From positions 1,178,001 through 1,242,000 of the forward strand of contig NC_007712.1 in the NCBI RefSeq assembly GCF_000010085.1: a stretch of DNA of 64,000 bases. Direction: 5' to 3'. Shown piece by piece: positions 8,256 to 16,564 of this stretch. The DNA is from Sodalis glossinidius str. 'morsitans' (GTDB lineage: Bacteria; Pseudomonadota; Gammaproteobacteria; Enterobacterales; Enterobacteriaceae). Under the pieces are notes generated by a model. The model was not told where the DNA came from. It worked only from the letters and a program-made list of their open reading frames with translations, and made no database searches. The first letter of the stretch is position 1, and every line of letters begins with the position of its first letter. A program made the position numbers and the translations under genes.

Positions 8256-9629
8256 ATGCTAAAGATTTTTAACACCCTGACCCGTCAAAAAGAGGAATTT
8301 AAACCTATCCATGCCGGTAAAGTCGGCATGTATGTGTGCGGCATCACCGTGTATGACCTTTGCCACATCGGCCATGGGCGCACCTTCGTCGCCTTTGACG
8401 TCGTAACCCGCTACCTTCGCTACCGCGGTTACGAGGTGAATTATGTCCGTAATATCACCGATATCGAGGACAAAATTATTCGTCGCGCCGCTGAGAATGG
8501 AGAAACTTTTCATCAGCTTACTGAGCGTATGATTAGCGAGATGCATAGCGATTTCGATCAGTTGAATATCCTGCGCCCCGATCAGGAGCCGCGCGCCACC
8601 CACTATATAGACGCGATCATCGAACTGGTTGGCCAGCTCATCGACAGGGATCATGCCTATGTGGCCGCCAACGGTGATGTAATGTTCGCCGTAGACAGCG
8701 ACAGCGATTATGGCTTGCTGTCCCGTCAGGATCTGGAGCAGCTTCAGGCCGGCGCCCGCGTCGAAGTGGCCGATGTGAAACGAAATCCCATGGACTTCGT
8801 GCTGTGGAAAATGTCAAAACCCGGCGAGCCGAGCTGGCCATCGCCGTGGGGCGACGGCCGCCCCGGCTGGCACATTGAGTGTTCGGCCATGAACGGCCGG
8901 CAGCTTGGCCATCATTTCGATATTCACGGCGGCGGGTCGGATCTAATTTTTCCCCATCATGAAAATGAGATTGCGCAGTCTACCTGCGCCCATGATGGTC
9001 CCTACGTGAATGTCTGGATGCACGCCGGCATGGTAATGGTCGATCGCGAGAAGATGTCCAAATCACTGGGCAACTTTTTCACCGTACGCGACGTCCTACG
9101 GTATTACGATGCCGAAACCGTACGCTATTTCCTGATGTCCGGCCATTACCGCAGCCAGCTTAATTACAGCGAAGAGAACCTCAAACAGGCGCGCTCGGCC
9201 CTTGAGCGCCTGTATATCGCCCTACGCGGTACCGATGCGACCGCCGTTCCTGCCGGCGGGGACCATTTTGTGGCGCAATTCATCGCCGCAATGGATGATG
9301 ATTTCAATACGCCGAAAGCCTATTCCGTCCTGTTCGACATCGCCCGTGAGGTCAACCGCCTGAAAAGCGAACAGCCGGCGGCGCAGGGGATGGCGGCGAC
9401 GTTACGCCAGCTGGCCGGCGTGTTGGGTCTGCTGGAACAGGAACCTGCCGCCTTCCTGCAACAGGGCGCCGCGGAGGACAATGTCATGATAGAGGCGCTG
9501 ATCCAGCAGCGCAATGACGCGCGCAAGGCCCGGCAGTGGGCGTTGGCGGATGAAGCACGGGATAAACTGACTGCGCTCGGCATTGTGCTGGAAGACGGCC
9601 CCCAGGGGACGACCTGGCGCCGCTGTTAA
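8256..9629 (+). CDS. cysS: Cysteinyl-tRNA synthetase
   Basis: 457 aa, class Ia aminoacyl-tRNA synthetase that charges tRNA-Cys. The HIGH signature appears as CHIGHGR near residue 33 and the KMSKS loop as REKMSKSLGNF near residue 267. Zinc ligands are in YVCGIT and HIECSAMNG with HHENE. The C-terminal anticodon-binding region ends LEDGPQGTTWRRC. Length is normal (E. coli 461). The start MLKIFNTLTRQKEEFKP matches the E. coli N-terminus. The 253 bases between ppiB and cysS hold no gene and should contain the divergent promoters. Confidence 0.95.
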   Translation: MLKIFNTLTRQKEEFKPIHAGKVGMYVCGITVYDLCHIGHGRTFVAFDVVTRYLRYRGYEVNYVRNITDIEDKIIRRAAENGETFHQLTERMISEMHSDFDQLNILRPDQEPRATHYIDAIIELVGQLIDRDHAYVAANGDVMFAVDSDSDYGLLSRQDLEQLQAGARVEVADVKRNPMDFVLWKMSKPGEPSWPSPWGDGRPGWHIECSAMNGRQLGHHFDIHGGGSDLIFPHHENEIAQSTCAHDGPYVNVWMHAGMVMVDREKMSKSLGNFFTVRDVLRYYDAETVRYFLMSGHYRSQLNYSEENLKQARSALERLYIALRGTDATAVPAGGDHFVAQFIAAMDDDFNTPKAYSVLFDIAREVNRLKSEQPAAQGMAATLRQLAGVLGLLEQEPAAFLQQGAAEDNVMIEALIQQRNDARKARQWALADEARDKLTALGIVLEDGPQGTTWRRC

Positions 9630-9639
9630 CGGGCCTGAG

Positions 9640-9786
9640 CCGGCGGGTTTCCACTGCGCCGTTAACTGTCACGCGACCCTCATCAATCGCCAGCTTGGCC
9701 GCCGCACCGCTCTCGCATCAGCCTGAGATTTTCAGGAGATCGCATAACGCGATGTAAGGATGCCCTTCAAGAGAAAATGTCGTCAT
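9640..9786 (-). pseudogene. ybcJ: YbcJ-type S4-like RNA-binding protein, nonsense mutation
   Basis: From ATG 9786, two bases after the folD stop, the minus strand reads MTTFSLEGHPYIALCDLLK then ISG. A TGA follows where YbcJ has Trp, and the reading then continues in frame as CESGAAAKLAIDEGRVTVNG and AVETR. The family is about 70 aa with an S4-like fold. After AVETR the C-terminal residues no longer match, so the 3' end is also lost. Order folD-ybcJ is as in E. coli. Confidence 0.75.
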
Positions 9787-9788
9787 GG

Positions 9789-10661
9789 TCAGGCCTCCGG
9801 CATTGTCGTATCGTGATAATCTTCACAGGCCTGAAGGGTATTCTGGATAAGGGTGGCAACCGTCATCGGCCCCACGCCGCCGGGCACCGGCGTAATGTAG
9901 GCGGCGCGCTCGGCGGCGCTGGCATAATCCACGTCGCCCACCACTTTACCGCTCTCCAGACGATTAATCCCCACATCCATGACCACAGCGCCGGGTTTAA
10001 TCCACTCGCCGGGGATGAAGCTCGCTTTGCCTACCGCCACGACCAACAGATCGGCATTTTCAATATGGCGCCGTAAATCGCGCGTGAAACGGTGGGTGAC
10101 GGTCACGGTACAGCCCGCCAGCAACAGCTCGAGACTCATGGGGCGTCCAACGATATTGGACGCGCCGACCACAACGGCGTTAAGGCCAAAGGTGTCGATA
10201 TGATAACGCTCCAGCAGCGTCACGATGCCGCGCGGGGTGCAAGGACGCAGCAGAGGCGCGCGCTGGCACAGTCGGCCGACATTGTACGGATGGAAACCGT
10301 CCACATCTTTATCCGGCGCAATGCGCTCCAGCACGCTGATATTGTCTATCCCCGCCGGCAACGGCAACTGCACCAAAATCCCGTTCACCCGATGATCGGC
10401 ATTCAGTTGATCAATCAACGCCAACAATGCCGCTTCCGTGACCGTGTTGGGCAGATCATAGGAGAGGGAAATAAAACCGACGTCTTCACAGGCTTTGCGT
10501 TTACTGGCAACATAAATTTGCGAAGCGGGATCGCCGCCGACCAGCACTACCGCCAGTCCCGGCGCGCGCTTGCCCGCCTTCAGACGCGCCTGAATCCGCG
10601 CGGCCACCTCACTTCTGACCTGCTGGGCAACGGCCCTACCATCAATTATTTTTGCTACCAT
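9789..10661 (-). CDS. folD: Bifunctional methylene-THF dehydrogenase/methenyl-THF cyclohydrolase (FolD)
   Basis: 290 aa. It interconverts 5,10-methylene-THF and 10-formyl-THF with NADP. The catalytic lysine region is [14 protein letters not shown]. The substrate motif is [10 protein letters not shown], the loop [15 protein letters not shown], the cofactor-binding [15 protein letters not shown], and the C-terminal signature [19 protein letters not shown]. All are intact. The neighbour downstream is the decayed ybcJ; upstream is argU. Confidence 0.95.
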
Positions 10662-10783
10662 CTGAATCGGAAATCCGTCAATGTAATCAGGCTGAGGGCG
10701 CTATTTTGGCAGAAGCGCGTCCCGCTGTCAGGCACAGAATGCATCCTGGCCTTTTGCCAACAGAACAATGGGCAGAAAAGCCA

Positions 10784-10811
10784 TTGACTCAAACGCTTAC
10801 CTCCGTATAAT
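10784..10811 (+). promoter_or_regulatory. Sigma-70 promoter of the tRNA-Arg gene
   Basis: TTGACT (10784-10789), a 16-base spacer and TATAAT (10806-10811) lie 33 bases before the tRNA 5' end. This is a near-consensus arrangement typical of a stable-RNA promoter. Confidence 0.75.
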
Positions 10812-10844
10812 CCAAAACGCATTCGGCACCACCGATAATGTTGT

Positions 10845-10921
10845 GCGCCCTTAGCTCAGTTGGATAGAGCAACGGCCTTCTAAGCCGTAGGTCATAGGTT
10901 CGAATCCTATAGGGCGTACCA
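10845..10921 (+). tRNA. argU: tRNA-Arg, anticodon UCU (reads AGA)
   Basis: 77 bases fold as a cloverleaf with encoded CCA. The acceptor GCGCCCT pairs with AGGGCGT, leaving a G1-U72 wobble where E. coli has G-C. The D arm is GCTC/GAGC. The anticodon stem ACGGC/GCCGT holds the loop CTTCTAA. The T arm is ATAGG/CCTAT. The position beside folD matches E. coli argU, a known integration site of lambdoid prophage DLP12. Here its 3' half is the left attachment repeat of prophage 1. Confidence 0.95.
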
Positions 10922-10931
10922 TTTAAATCAA
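10876..10931 (+). repeat. attL: 3' half of argU, left end of prophage 1
   Basis: 56 bases from the anticodon arm through the first bases after CCA (ATTTAAATCAA) recur directly at 50340-50395. The two copies differ at five positions, all inside the T arm. The repeat brackets the phage genes. Confidence 0.9.
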
Positions 10932-10976
10932 CAAGTTATGCTATTTTCTCTCTCGAAATTTAAAATAACAGGTGCT

Positions 10977-11170
10977 TTAACGGGTGTTGTTAAGTCTTTG
11001 AACCTCGACCCATTCTTCATACTCTTTTTCAGGCCAGCCTAGGAAAGTACCGCTTCTACTTTTCTGTGGAGCTGGAAAATCTTTCTTTTTTGCCACATCC
11101 GCCACAGGGTGGGATGGCTTTTGCCTGTCAACTGGCACATTTCTTTAAGTCCGATATAACGGGTTGCCAT
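10977..11170 (-). pseudogene. AlpA-family excisionase/regulator, frameshifted
   Basis: From ATG 11170 the product begins MATRYIGLKEMCQLTGKSHP, typical of small AlpA HTH proteins that control excision and integrase expression. An A-rich tract (CAAAAAAGAAAG, near 11085) has lost or gained a base. Beyond it the matching sequence is in the next frame (FLGWPEKEYEEWVEVQRL, ending NNTR). The restored protein would be about 64 aa. It lies beside attL and is transcribed towards it. Confidence 0.65.
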
Positions 11171-11539
11171 TTTATAAACCTCTCTTTAATATTAAGCTTC
11201 TTCACTATTCGTCATAACGGTGAGCAATCAGGAAGTTGTGAATCGTAGGAATGGGGGTTGTGGTCACGTAATGAAGGAGGGTCAGTATGTCGCTACCAAT
11301 ATATTTAAATAGGCATTCTCACCGCGCTAATTTTTTAGCGGTAGTTTCGGCCACTCAATATCCTTTGCATGATATCGTTGACGATATTTAAAGCCAAAAC
11401 GTGGGATAAATGGCGATCTACTTTTGTTTCCATCAGTGAAACGGAATCACACTTCTTGTGATTTTCGGTACTACACTACATTGAAAAATTCATATTTTAC
11501 TAATTGAAGGCATTACCAAGTGTTTATATGAGAAGGATT
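11171..11539. other. Gap between AlpA remnant and the NlpC/P60 gene
   Basis: No supported gene. It contains the left copy of an imperfect direct repeat (11383-11418) whose partner lies at 13654-13689, on the far side of the two following genes. The sequence is AT-rich and probably holds the promoter for the next gene. Confidence 0.4.
11383..11418 (+). repeat. Left copy of direct repeat flanking the cargo pair
   Basis: GATATTTAAAGCCAAAACG followed by a GATAAAT box matches 13654-13689 (GATATTTGAAGCCAAAACG, then GATAAAT) with a few mismatches, in the same orientation. The two copies bracket the NlpC/P60 and DUF1543 genes. Confidence 0.5.
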
Positions 11540-12994
11540 ATGATGTTACACAGAACAAAGCTCCTATGCCTCACTTTTCCGTGGTTGCTATCTGCATGTA
11601 ATACCGATACTTACCGATTGGGTGTTAATGATCCCGTTTCCTTAAGCTATGAGGTACCAGCCTATCTTGATACAACAAAAACCCTCTTTCCAATAGAGAA
11701 CTACTCACAGTCTGTTGATAAATGGCTTCCTCCGGATTCTGATAGAATAAATGTTTCCGTTATTGATAATGTCGTTCAACAACGATATTTTTCTTCTCTT
11801 AAATCAAATTATTTTGGTATGAACAGGCAAGAGCGATCTCCTTGGAATCCGTATTACATAACTTCCTTTTTGAATAGTGGAACGTGGGTAGCGGCTCGTA
11901 ATGCCAATATTAACCGGTACCTTGCTAGTAACAGTATTTCGTGGGGAGAAAACTTCAGGATACATTCTGTCCATTGGAAGACGAAGGTAAAGAATAATAC
12001 GGATACCAGTATTGATAATATTTATCAATCGTCTAGGCGAGCTATAGCTATTAGAGAAACGTTATTAAGAGATCTGCCAACAATAGACCCTGCTTATGAT
12101 GATCCCCGAGAGGCTGGACAGGGATATCCATTTGACAACTTACAGAATTCCGCCATTCGACCTGGCACCCCCGTATATATGCTTACTGAAAGTAGGGATA
12201 AAAGCTGGACATACGTAGTGTCGCCAACGAAGACTGGATGGATCCACAGCGAAGATATCGCGAGTGTAGATCAAAAATTTATAACTGACTGGGTATCACT
12301 GGCAAAAAAACATCTCGGGGCATTCATTAAAGAACCTGTCACTGTACAGGAAAATGGTCAATATTATTTTATGGCTCGCCCTGGGACTATTCTTCCATTC
12401 AAGGATAAACAGTTGGGTCGGTTTTTGGTTGCTGTGCCTGTACGCATGAGTGGGGGTAGTACAGAAATTCGGTGGGTCAAACTAAGCGATGATGAGTTTA
12501 CAGCCATGCCATGGCAGATGACACCGGCTAATATTGCAAAACTAATGAAATCGATGAGTAGTAAACCCTACGGCTGGGGAAACTATAACTTTTATAATGA
12601 CTGTTCTGCAGAAATGCACAGCCTGTTGATGCCTTTCGGCATATTGCTGCCTAGAGACTCTTCCGCACAGATACAGGCGACCGCCAGGATTGTAGATCTC
12701 AGTAAAGAAACAATGAATGCTCGTATAAATTATCTTAAGAAGCATGGTAAACCGTTTACCACACTGGTTTACATTCCGGGGCATATTATGCTGTATATCG
12801 GTAATACTATTATTAACGGTCAAGAAGTCCCGATGACATATCAAAATATATGGGGATTACGTCCACGAAACTCGAATAGTCGGAGCATCATTGGCGGCTC
12901 AGTTTTCTTTCCCATACTTACCTTTTATCCTCAAAATCCTGAGCTAGTATCGCTGGCGGATAAGAAGCAGTTCAAGCTAGGTTTTATTGAATGA
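11540..12994 (+). CDS. SH3-domain NlpC/P60 lipoprotein (predicted cell-wall peptidase), moron-like
   Basis: About 484 aa from the ATG pair at 11540/11543, chosen because AGAAGGA lies just upstream; longer starts at 11528 or TTG 11504 are possible. A signal peptide ends in the lipobox LLSAC, so an outer-membrane lipoprotein is likely. Residues ~100-330 resemble the stabilising and SH3b domains of C40 peptidases (PGTPVYMLTE, KTGWIHSEDIA). The catalytic domain has YNDCSAEMHSLLMPFGILLPRDS (nucleophile Cys) and a His in YIPGHIMLYIG. Such enzymes cut peptide stems of peptidoglycan. It is in the phage late-gene end but on the opposite strand to the tail genes and AT-rich, suggesting acquired cargo. 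Confidence 0.75.
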   Translation: MMLHRTKLLCLTFPWLLSACNTDTYRLGVNDPVSLSYEVPAYLDTTKTLFPIENYSQSVDKWLPPDSDRINVSVIDNVVQQRYFSSLKSNYFGMNRQERSPWNPYYITSFLNSGTWVAARNANINRYLASNSISWGENFRIHSVHWKTKVKNNTDTSIDNIYQSSRRAIAIRETLLRDLPTIDPAYDDPREAGQGYPFDNLQNSAIRPGTPVYMLTESRDKSWTYVVSPTKTGWIHSEDIASVDQKFITDWVSLAKKHLGAFIKEPVTVQENGQYYFMARPGTILPFKDKQLGRFLVAVPVRMSGGSTEIRWVKLSDDEFTAMPWQMTPANIAKLMKSMSSKPYGWGNYNFYNDCSAEMHSLLMPFGILLPRDSSAQIQATARIVDLSKETMNARINYLKKHGKPFTTLVYIPGHIMLYIGNTIINGQEVPMTYQNIWGLRPRNSNSRSIIGGSVFFPILTFYPQNPELVSLADKKQFKLGFIE

Positions 12995-13075
12995 CAACTA
13001 GGCGTTGTTTAATAAATACATTGCTCAAATTATTCAAGAAAACCATATCAAGCATCAACTCACGGAGAAAAGCAG

Positions 13076-13600
13076 GTGTATTTGTATATGTTTTACCTAG
13101 GTGGCAATGCTGGTAAGGCCAACATTGAAGTTCATGATATCCAGTTTGTAGCAGCTCAAAAACCGAAAGATGCTTGGCCTTCTCTTAGAGAAGCTTGGTT
13201 TGGTGATGTGGACAAAGTACACATTGATGGATATTCTCGTATTACTTGGGTGGATGGGTATGCTGTTACGCTCTCTGATGTACCCGCAACAGGAAAAAAT
13301 AAATTTTTTTTTGTGAACGTTGGTGCTTACAAACCTTCGACTCTTGCTGAGCTACACGCCTTTGACCTATTTGTAGCACCCAATGCTCACGAAGCTAAAG
13401 CAAAGGCTCTGACGTCATTACTTACCGATGCTCAGTATCAACATAAAGACAATCTCAAAAAGCTGGATGACTGCCTTCTGCTTGATAAAGTTAGCGATCT
13501 GTATGTGCATCTCACTCCATCGGAGATGGGTACTCCTTTTAGACCTGAATGCCAAGGATATCAACCAATTGGTCGCCAAAATGCACTTCAGCATAAATGA
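13076..13600 (+). CDS. DUF1543-domain protein
   Basis: 174 aa from GTG 13076 (preceded by GGAG about 10 bases upstream; an ATG at 13088 is the alternative). The sequence FYLGGNAGKANIEVHDIQFV followed by ...LREAWFGDVDKVHIDGYSRITWVDGY is the hallmark of DUF1543, a family without known function that occurs in many proteobacteria. A second, weaker DUF1543-like half follows (FFFVNVGAYKPSTLAELHAF). It lies 81 bases after the NlpC/P60 gene on the same strand and is probably co-expressed. Confidence 0.75.
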   Translation: MYLYMFYLGGNAGKANIEVHDIQFVAAQKPKDAWPSLREAWFGDVDKVHIDGYSRITWVDGYAVTLSDVPATGKNKFFFVNVGAYKPSTLAELHAFDLFVAPNAHEAKAKALTSLLTDAQYQHKDNLKKLDDCLLLDKVSDLYVHLTPSEMGTPFRPECQGYQPIGRQNALQHK

Positions 13601-13653
13601 ATAAAAAATTAAATTCATTGCAAATGCTACGAGGTATTACTGATACGGCATGC

Positions 13654-13689
13654 GATATTTGAAGCCAAAACGGGCGATAAATAGCAAGC
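13654..13689 (+). repeat. Right copy of direct repeat flanking the cargo pair
   Basis: Direct, imperfect copy of 11383-11418, just downstream of the DUF1543 gene and next to the invertase 3' end. Confidence 0.5.
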
Positions 13690-13722
13690 CATTTTTTACA
13701 CGCAGAGCACAGAAATACACTG

Positions 13723-14313
13723 TCATTTTTCATCGGAGGCACTTTGGTCTGTTTGAGCGTTTCGATTAACTGGACAATATTTGTAGATGCTGGCCAATGA
13801 AACCCCATACAGTAATGCCAACTGTTTTCTGCTATGACCATTCGCCAATAATTTTTGAGCTTCCTGCTTCTGTGCAAAAGATAGTGACTGTGGTCTGCCT
13901 CCAATACGCCCTCTGCTTCTTGCTGCGGCTAAACCAGCCTTGGTACGCTCAACAATCAGTTCCCGCTCCATCTGTGCCAACGCGCTCATCACATGAAAGA
14001 AAAAACGGCCTGCGGACGTAGAAGTATCAATGGCATCCGTCAAACTATGAAAATGAATACCTTCATCTTCAAGTTTGGATATTAAAGTAATCAAATGTTT
14101 AATGCTGCGTCCCAATCTATCTAGCTTCCAGACTACCAGGGTGTCACCCGATTTCAGGCAGTTTAACGCGCGTTTTAATCCCGGTCTCTGGTCTGTTTTT
14201 CCACTGATTTTATCCTCAAAAATCTGTTCACAATTTGCGCAAATCAAGGATTTTTGCTGTAAATCGGTGTTTTGGTCATTTTTTGACACCCTCATATAGC
14301 CAATTTTTGCCAT
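13723..14313 (-). CDS. Serine DNA invertase (Gin/Cin/Pin family)
   Basis: 196 aa. The N-terminal resolvase domain has the catalytic serine in IGYMRVSKNDQNTDLQ, then KSGDTLVVWKLDRLGRS and QMERELIVERTKAGLAAARSRGR. The C-terminal HTH (RKQLALLYGVSLASIYKY) binds the crossover sites. It lies immediately outside the invertible tail-fibre segment, with its 5' end 72 bases from the left crossover site. That is the arrangement in Mu and P1. A plain resolvase is less likely given the inverted sites beside it. Confidence 0.92.
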   Translation of the reverse strand: MAKIGYMRVSKNDQNTDLQQKSLICANCEQIFEDKISGKTDQRPGLKRALNCLKSGDTLVVWKLDRLGRSIKHLITLISKLEDEGIHFHSLTDAIDTSTSAGRFFFHVMSALAQMERELIVERTKAGLAAARSRGRIGGRPQSLSFAQKQEAQKLLANGHSRKQLALLYGVSLASIYKYCPVNRNAQTDQSASDEK

Positions 14314-14385
14314 TTTTAACCCTTTCTCAGACCCGGTAAGCCTTGTAATCGCTTGGTTTGGTCAAAATTTTAGCTAAATTCATGA

Positions 14386-14411
14386 TTTAAGAAAACCTTG
14401 TTTTAACAGAA
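14386..14411 (+). repeat. Left crossover site (gix/cix-like)
   Basis: The 26-bp site has AAAACC-TT-GTTTT at its centre and outer TTT/GAA ends, fitting the Din-family pattern of two 12-bp half-sites around a 2-bp core. It is followed by ACGGTAGATTGTGC, identical to the sequence after the right site on the other strand. Confidence 0.8.
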
Positions 14412-14948
14412 ACGGTAGATTGTGCAAAAAATGCACTGGATAAACGAACCGGCGGAACGGTCAAGGGCGACATTATTTCACAGGGTGGCCAATTCTTACT
14501 GAAGGGGGATAACCGCAAGCATCTGGGGTTTCATAATCAGGACGGTAGCGTTCGCATGTGGCTCTACAAAGACAACGGCGGTGATGGCGTCCGGCTAAAC
14601 AATGGTAATGACGGTGGCGGAGATTGGGTATTCAATAAAAACGGGCATTTTTACTCTCCCCAGGCACTTCATGCCGCAGGAGCGACCTATCAAGAAGACG
14701 GCAATATCCACGGATCATTATGGGGCGGGCATCTCAGCGGATGGCTAAATAATACCTTTGTGCGCGATATTCGATTGGGGCATATGCAGGAAGTTCAGAT
14801 ATGGAAGGGACCAGGCTATCGTGATGAACCGTCTCATGTGATTACCGGCGTGTATAACGGTAATGGTGATGCATATGTTGATTTTGTTCAACGGCGTGTC
14901 CTTCAAAAAAACATTAATGGTAACTGGATAAATGTGTGGTTTATGTGA
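14412..14948 (+). CDS. Silent alternative tail-fibre C-terminus
   Basis: An open frame continues from the left crossover site to a stop at 14948. It begins like the expressed fibre (ETVDCAKNALDKRTGGTVKG, then HLGFHNQDGSVRMWLYKD). It then diverges after about 80 residues into a different receptor-binding end (WLNNTFVRDIRLGHMQEVQI...NGNWINVWFM). It has no start signal of its own and would be translated only after inversion. Its stop overlaps the tfa start (TGATG). Confidence 0.8.
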   Translation, partial: TVDCAKNALDKRTGGTVKGDIISQGGQFLLKGDNRKHLGFHNQDGSVRMWLYKDNGGDGVRLNNGNDGGGDWVFNKNGHFYSPQALHAAGATYQEDGNIHGSLWGGHLSGWLNNTFVRDIRLGHMQEVQIWKGPGYRDEPSHVITGVYNGNGDAYVDFVQRRVLQKNINGNWINVWFM

Positions 14949-15556
14949 TGAAAAACATTAAAAACTTTAAACGATACCACCCTAATTCTGTTGATAAAAA
15001 AGCGCTAGAACGCTCTATTGGTGCGATTTTTCTTATCTCAGAAGATGGTCAAGACTGGTATGAGTGCCAGAAAACTTTTCAGCCAGAAACAATGAAAATC
15101 GAGTATGAAACCAACGGTGTAATACGTTCAATGGGTTACGATATCAGCGGCTTCTGTCCTGAAGGGTGCAGCGTGGCAGAAGTATCTGAATGGCCCGAAG
15201 AGGCAGCTGCTAACCGAAAATGGTGCTTTCTTAATGGTCAGGTTGTTCCACGCGTCTACACGGCAGATGAACTTATGGAGCAAGCTACCCATAAGCGAGA
15301 TTATCGACTTGAACAGGCAGCAAAAATTATAGCCCCGCTTCAGGACGCCGTAGACCTCGACATGGCGACAGACGCCGAAAAAGTGACGCTGCTGGCGTGG
15401 AAAAAATACCGAGTGCTGCTTAATCGGCTCGATATCAGCAGCGCGCCGGATATCGACTGGCCAGATCCTCCTTCAGAAACCAATCGCCAGAACCACGGTT
15501 TCAAGACCATTATCCACCGTCACCCTGACGGTCTCGTTATCGACCAGATGGGCTGA
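14948..15556 (+). CDS. Tail fibre assembly protein (Tfa family)
   Basis: 202 aa from ATG 14948 (MKNIKNFKRYHPN). Tfa proteins are chaperones for fibre tips; the family features FLISEDGQDWYECQKTF, VAEVSEWPEEAAANRKW, the tail-domain helix and KKYRVLLNRLDISSAPDIDWP are all present. The last ~26 codons run past the usual end and overlap the oppositely oriented fibre gene by 84 bases. It is in the silent orientation relative to the late genes. Confidence 0.85.
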   Translation: MKNIKNFKRYHPNSVDKKALERSIGAIFLISEDGQDWYECQKTFQPETMKIEYETNGVIRSMGYDISGFCPEGCSVAEVSEWPEEAAANRKWCFLNGQVVPRVYTADELMEQATHKRDYRLEQAAKIIAPLQDAVDLDMATDAEKVTLLAWKKYRVLLNRLDISSAPDIDWPDPPSETNRQNHGFKTIIHRHPDGLVIDQMG

Positions 15557-16564
15557 CTGCGACTGACCATCCGCGTCATAGTCCAGCACAGAGCCAACAT
15601 AGCCGAGACAGAACAATCCCTTTTGGGGAAATTTCATGGGCAACGGGAAATCATAGGTTCCTTCCCCTTTATCTTTTCCATATCTTGCCCACTGGATAAT
15701 CACCCCCGTGTCCCCGCATTTCCACCATCCATTGACCTCGCGCTTCGCCGTATTGGGTTTGCTGTAGGCCCCTTTGGGCTGGAAGGTATTCCTCAGGTAA
15801 ACGTCCAGCCATTGATTACCCCACTTGCTACCGTGGATATTGCCGTCATGGGCTATCCTTGCGGCTCCGGCATACACCGAAGAAGGAGCACGAAAACTGC
15901 CATCTTTATGAAAAATATAATCGCCGCCGCCGTCATTGCCGTTGTTTAGCCGAACGCCATCACCGCCCTTGTCTTTGTAGAGCCACATGCGAACGCTACC
16001 GTCCTGATTATGAAAACCCAGATGCTTGCGGTTATCCCCCTTCAGTCCGATTTGGGTACCCTGTGACATAATGTCGCCCTTGACGGTGCCGCCAGTCCGT
16101 TTATCCAGTGCATTTTTTGCACAATCTACCGTTTCTGTTAAACTAAGGTTTGTTAGAAACAGATTCTTATCGGGGATGTCGGCCCCATTTTGATTTTTTG
16201 CTAATTTTTGATTTAATAAATTAATCACTGTTTCCGAAAATTTCACATCATTACCAAGGGCTTTTGCAAGCTTATTTAACGTGTTCAAATCTACTGCCGC
16301 ACCATCAACTAACGCGAGTTTCGCTTTATTCGCTTCTACCTCGGACAATTTTTTCACTGCTTGATAAAGCTGGTCATGCTGGCTTTTATCCAATCGGATA
16401 CCTGAACGCTCAACCACAGTACAAACTTCTTCCTGTAGTGCATCATAAATATCACTATTCAATTTTGTTGACGGTGTGCCGGTAGTCGGATCGCCGTTGG
16501 TGAATCCGTTTTTCCCTTGACCGAATTTATCTTTTTGTGCGGTGGGGGTATCAATGCGATGCAT
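15473..16564 (-). CDS. Tail fibre protein (expressed version)
   Basis: About 363 aa from ATG 16564 (MHRIDTPTAQKDKFGQGKNG), the usual start of Mu/P2-type fibres. Residues 1-135 are the constant attachment part. The right crossover site falls at about codons 136-144 (LFLTNLSLTETV). The variable part continues with HLGFHNQDGSVRMWLYKDKG, an SGNH-like/β-rich region and VNGWWKCGDTGVIIQWARYG near the end. It is overlapped at its 5' end by the DUF2313 gene, as the last gene of the tail operon. Confidence 0.88.
   Translation of the reverse strand: MHRIDTPTAQKDKFGQGKNGFTNGDPTTGTPSTKLNSDIYDALQEEVCTVVERSGIRLDKSQHDQLYQAVKKLSEVEANKAKLALVDGAAVDLNTLNKLAKALGNDVKFSETVINLLNQKLAKNQNGADIPDKNLFLTNLSLTETVDCAKNALDKRTGGTVKGDIMSQGTQIGLKGDNRKHLGFHNQDGSVRMWLYKDKGGDGVRLNNGNDGGGDYIFHKDGSFRAPSSVYAGAARIAHDGNIHGSKWGNQWLDVYLRNTFQPKGAYSKPNTAKREVNGWWKCGDTGVIIQWARYGKDKGEGTYDFPLPMKFPQKGLFCLGYVGSVLDYDADGQSQSAHLVDNETVRVTVDNGLETVVLAIGF
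16133..16158 (-). repeat. Right crossover site
   Basis: On the minus strand the 26-bp site has CAAACC-TT-AGTTT at its centre and the same outer ends as the left site. It lies inside the fibre coding frame, so inversion swaps C-termini without breaking the frame. Confidence 0.8.

Larger units (their letters stand above)
14386..16158. other. Invertible tail-fibre segment
   Basis: About 1.77 kb bounded by two 26-bp sites in inverted orientation, inside roughly 250 bp of inverted homology. It holds two alternative fibre C-termini facing each other plus one tail fibre assembly gene. Inversion would fuse the alternative C-terminus (14412-14948) to the constant N-terminal part at 16159-16564 and bring tfa downstream in the same orientation. 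In the orientation seen here the 15473-16132 end is expressed. Confidence 0.88.
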
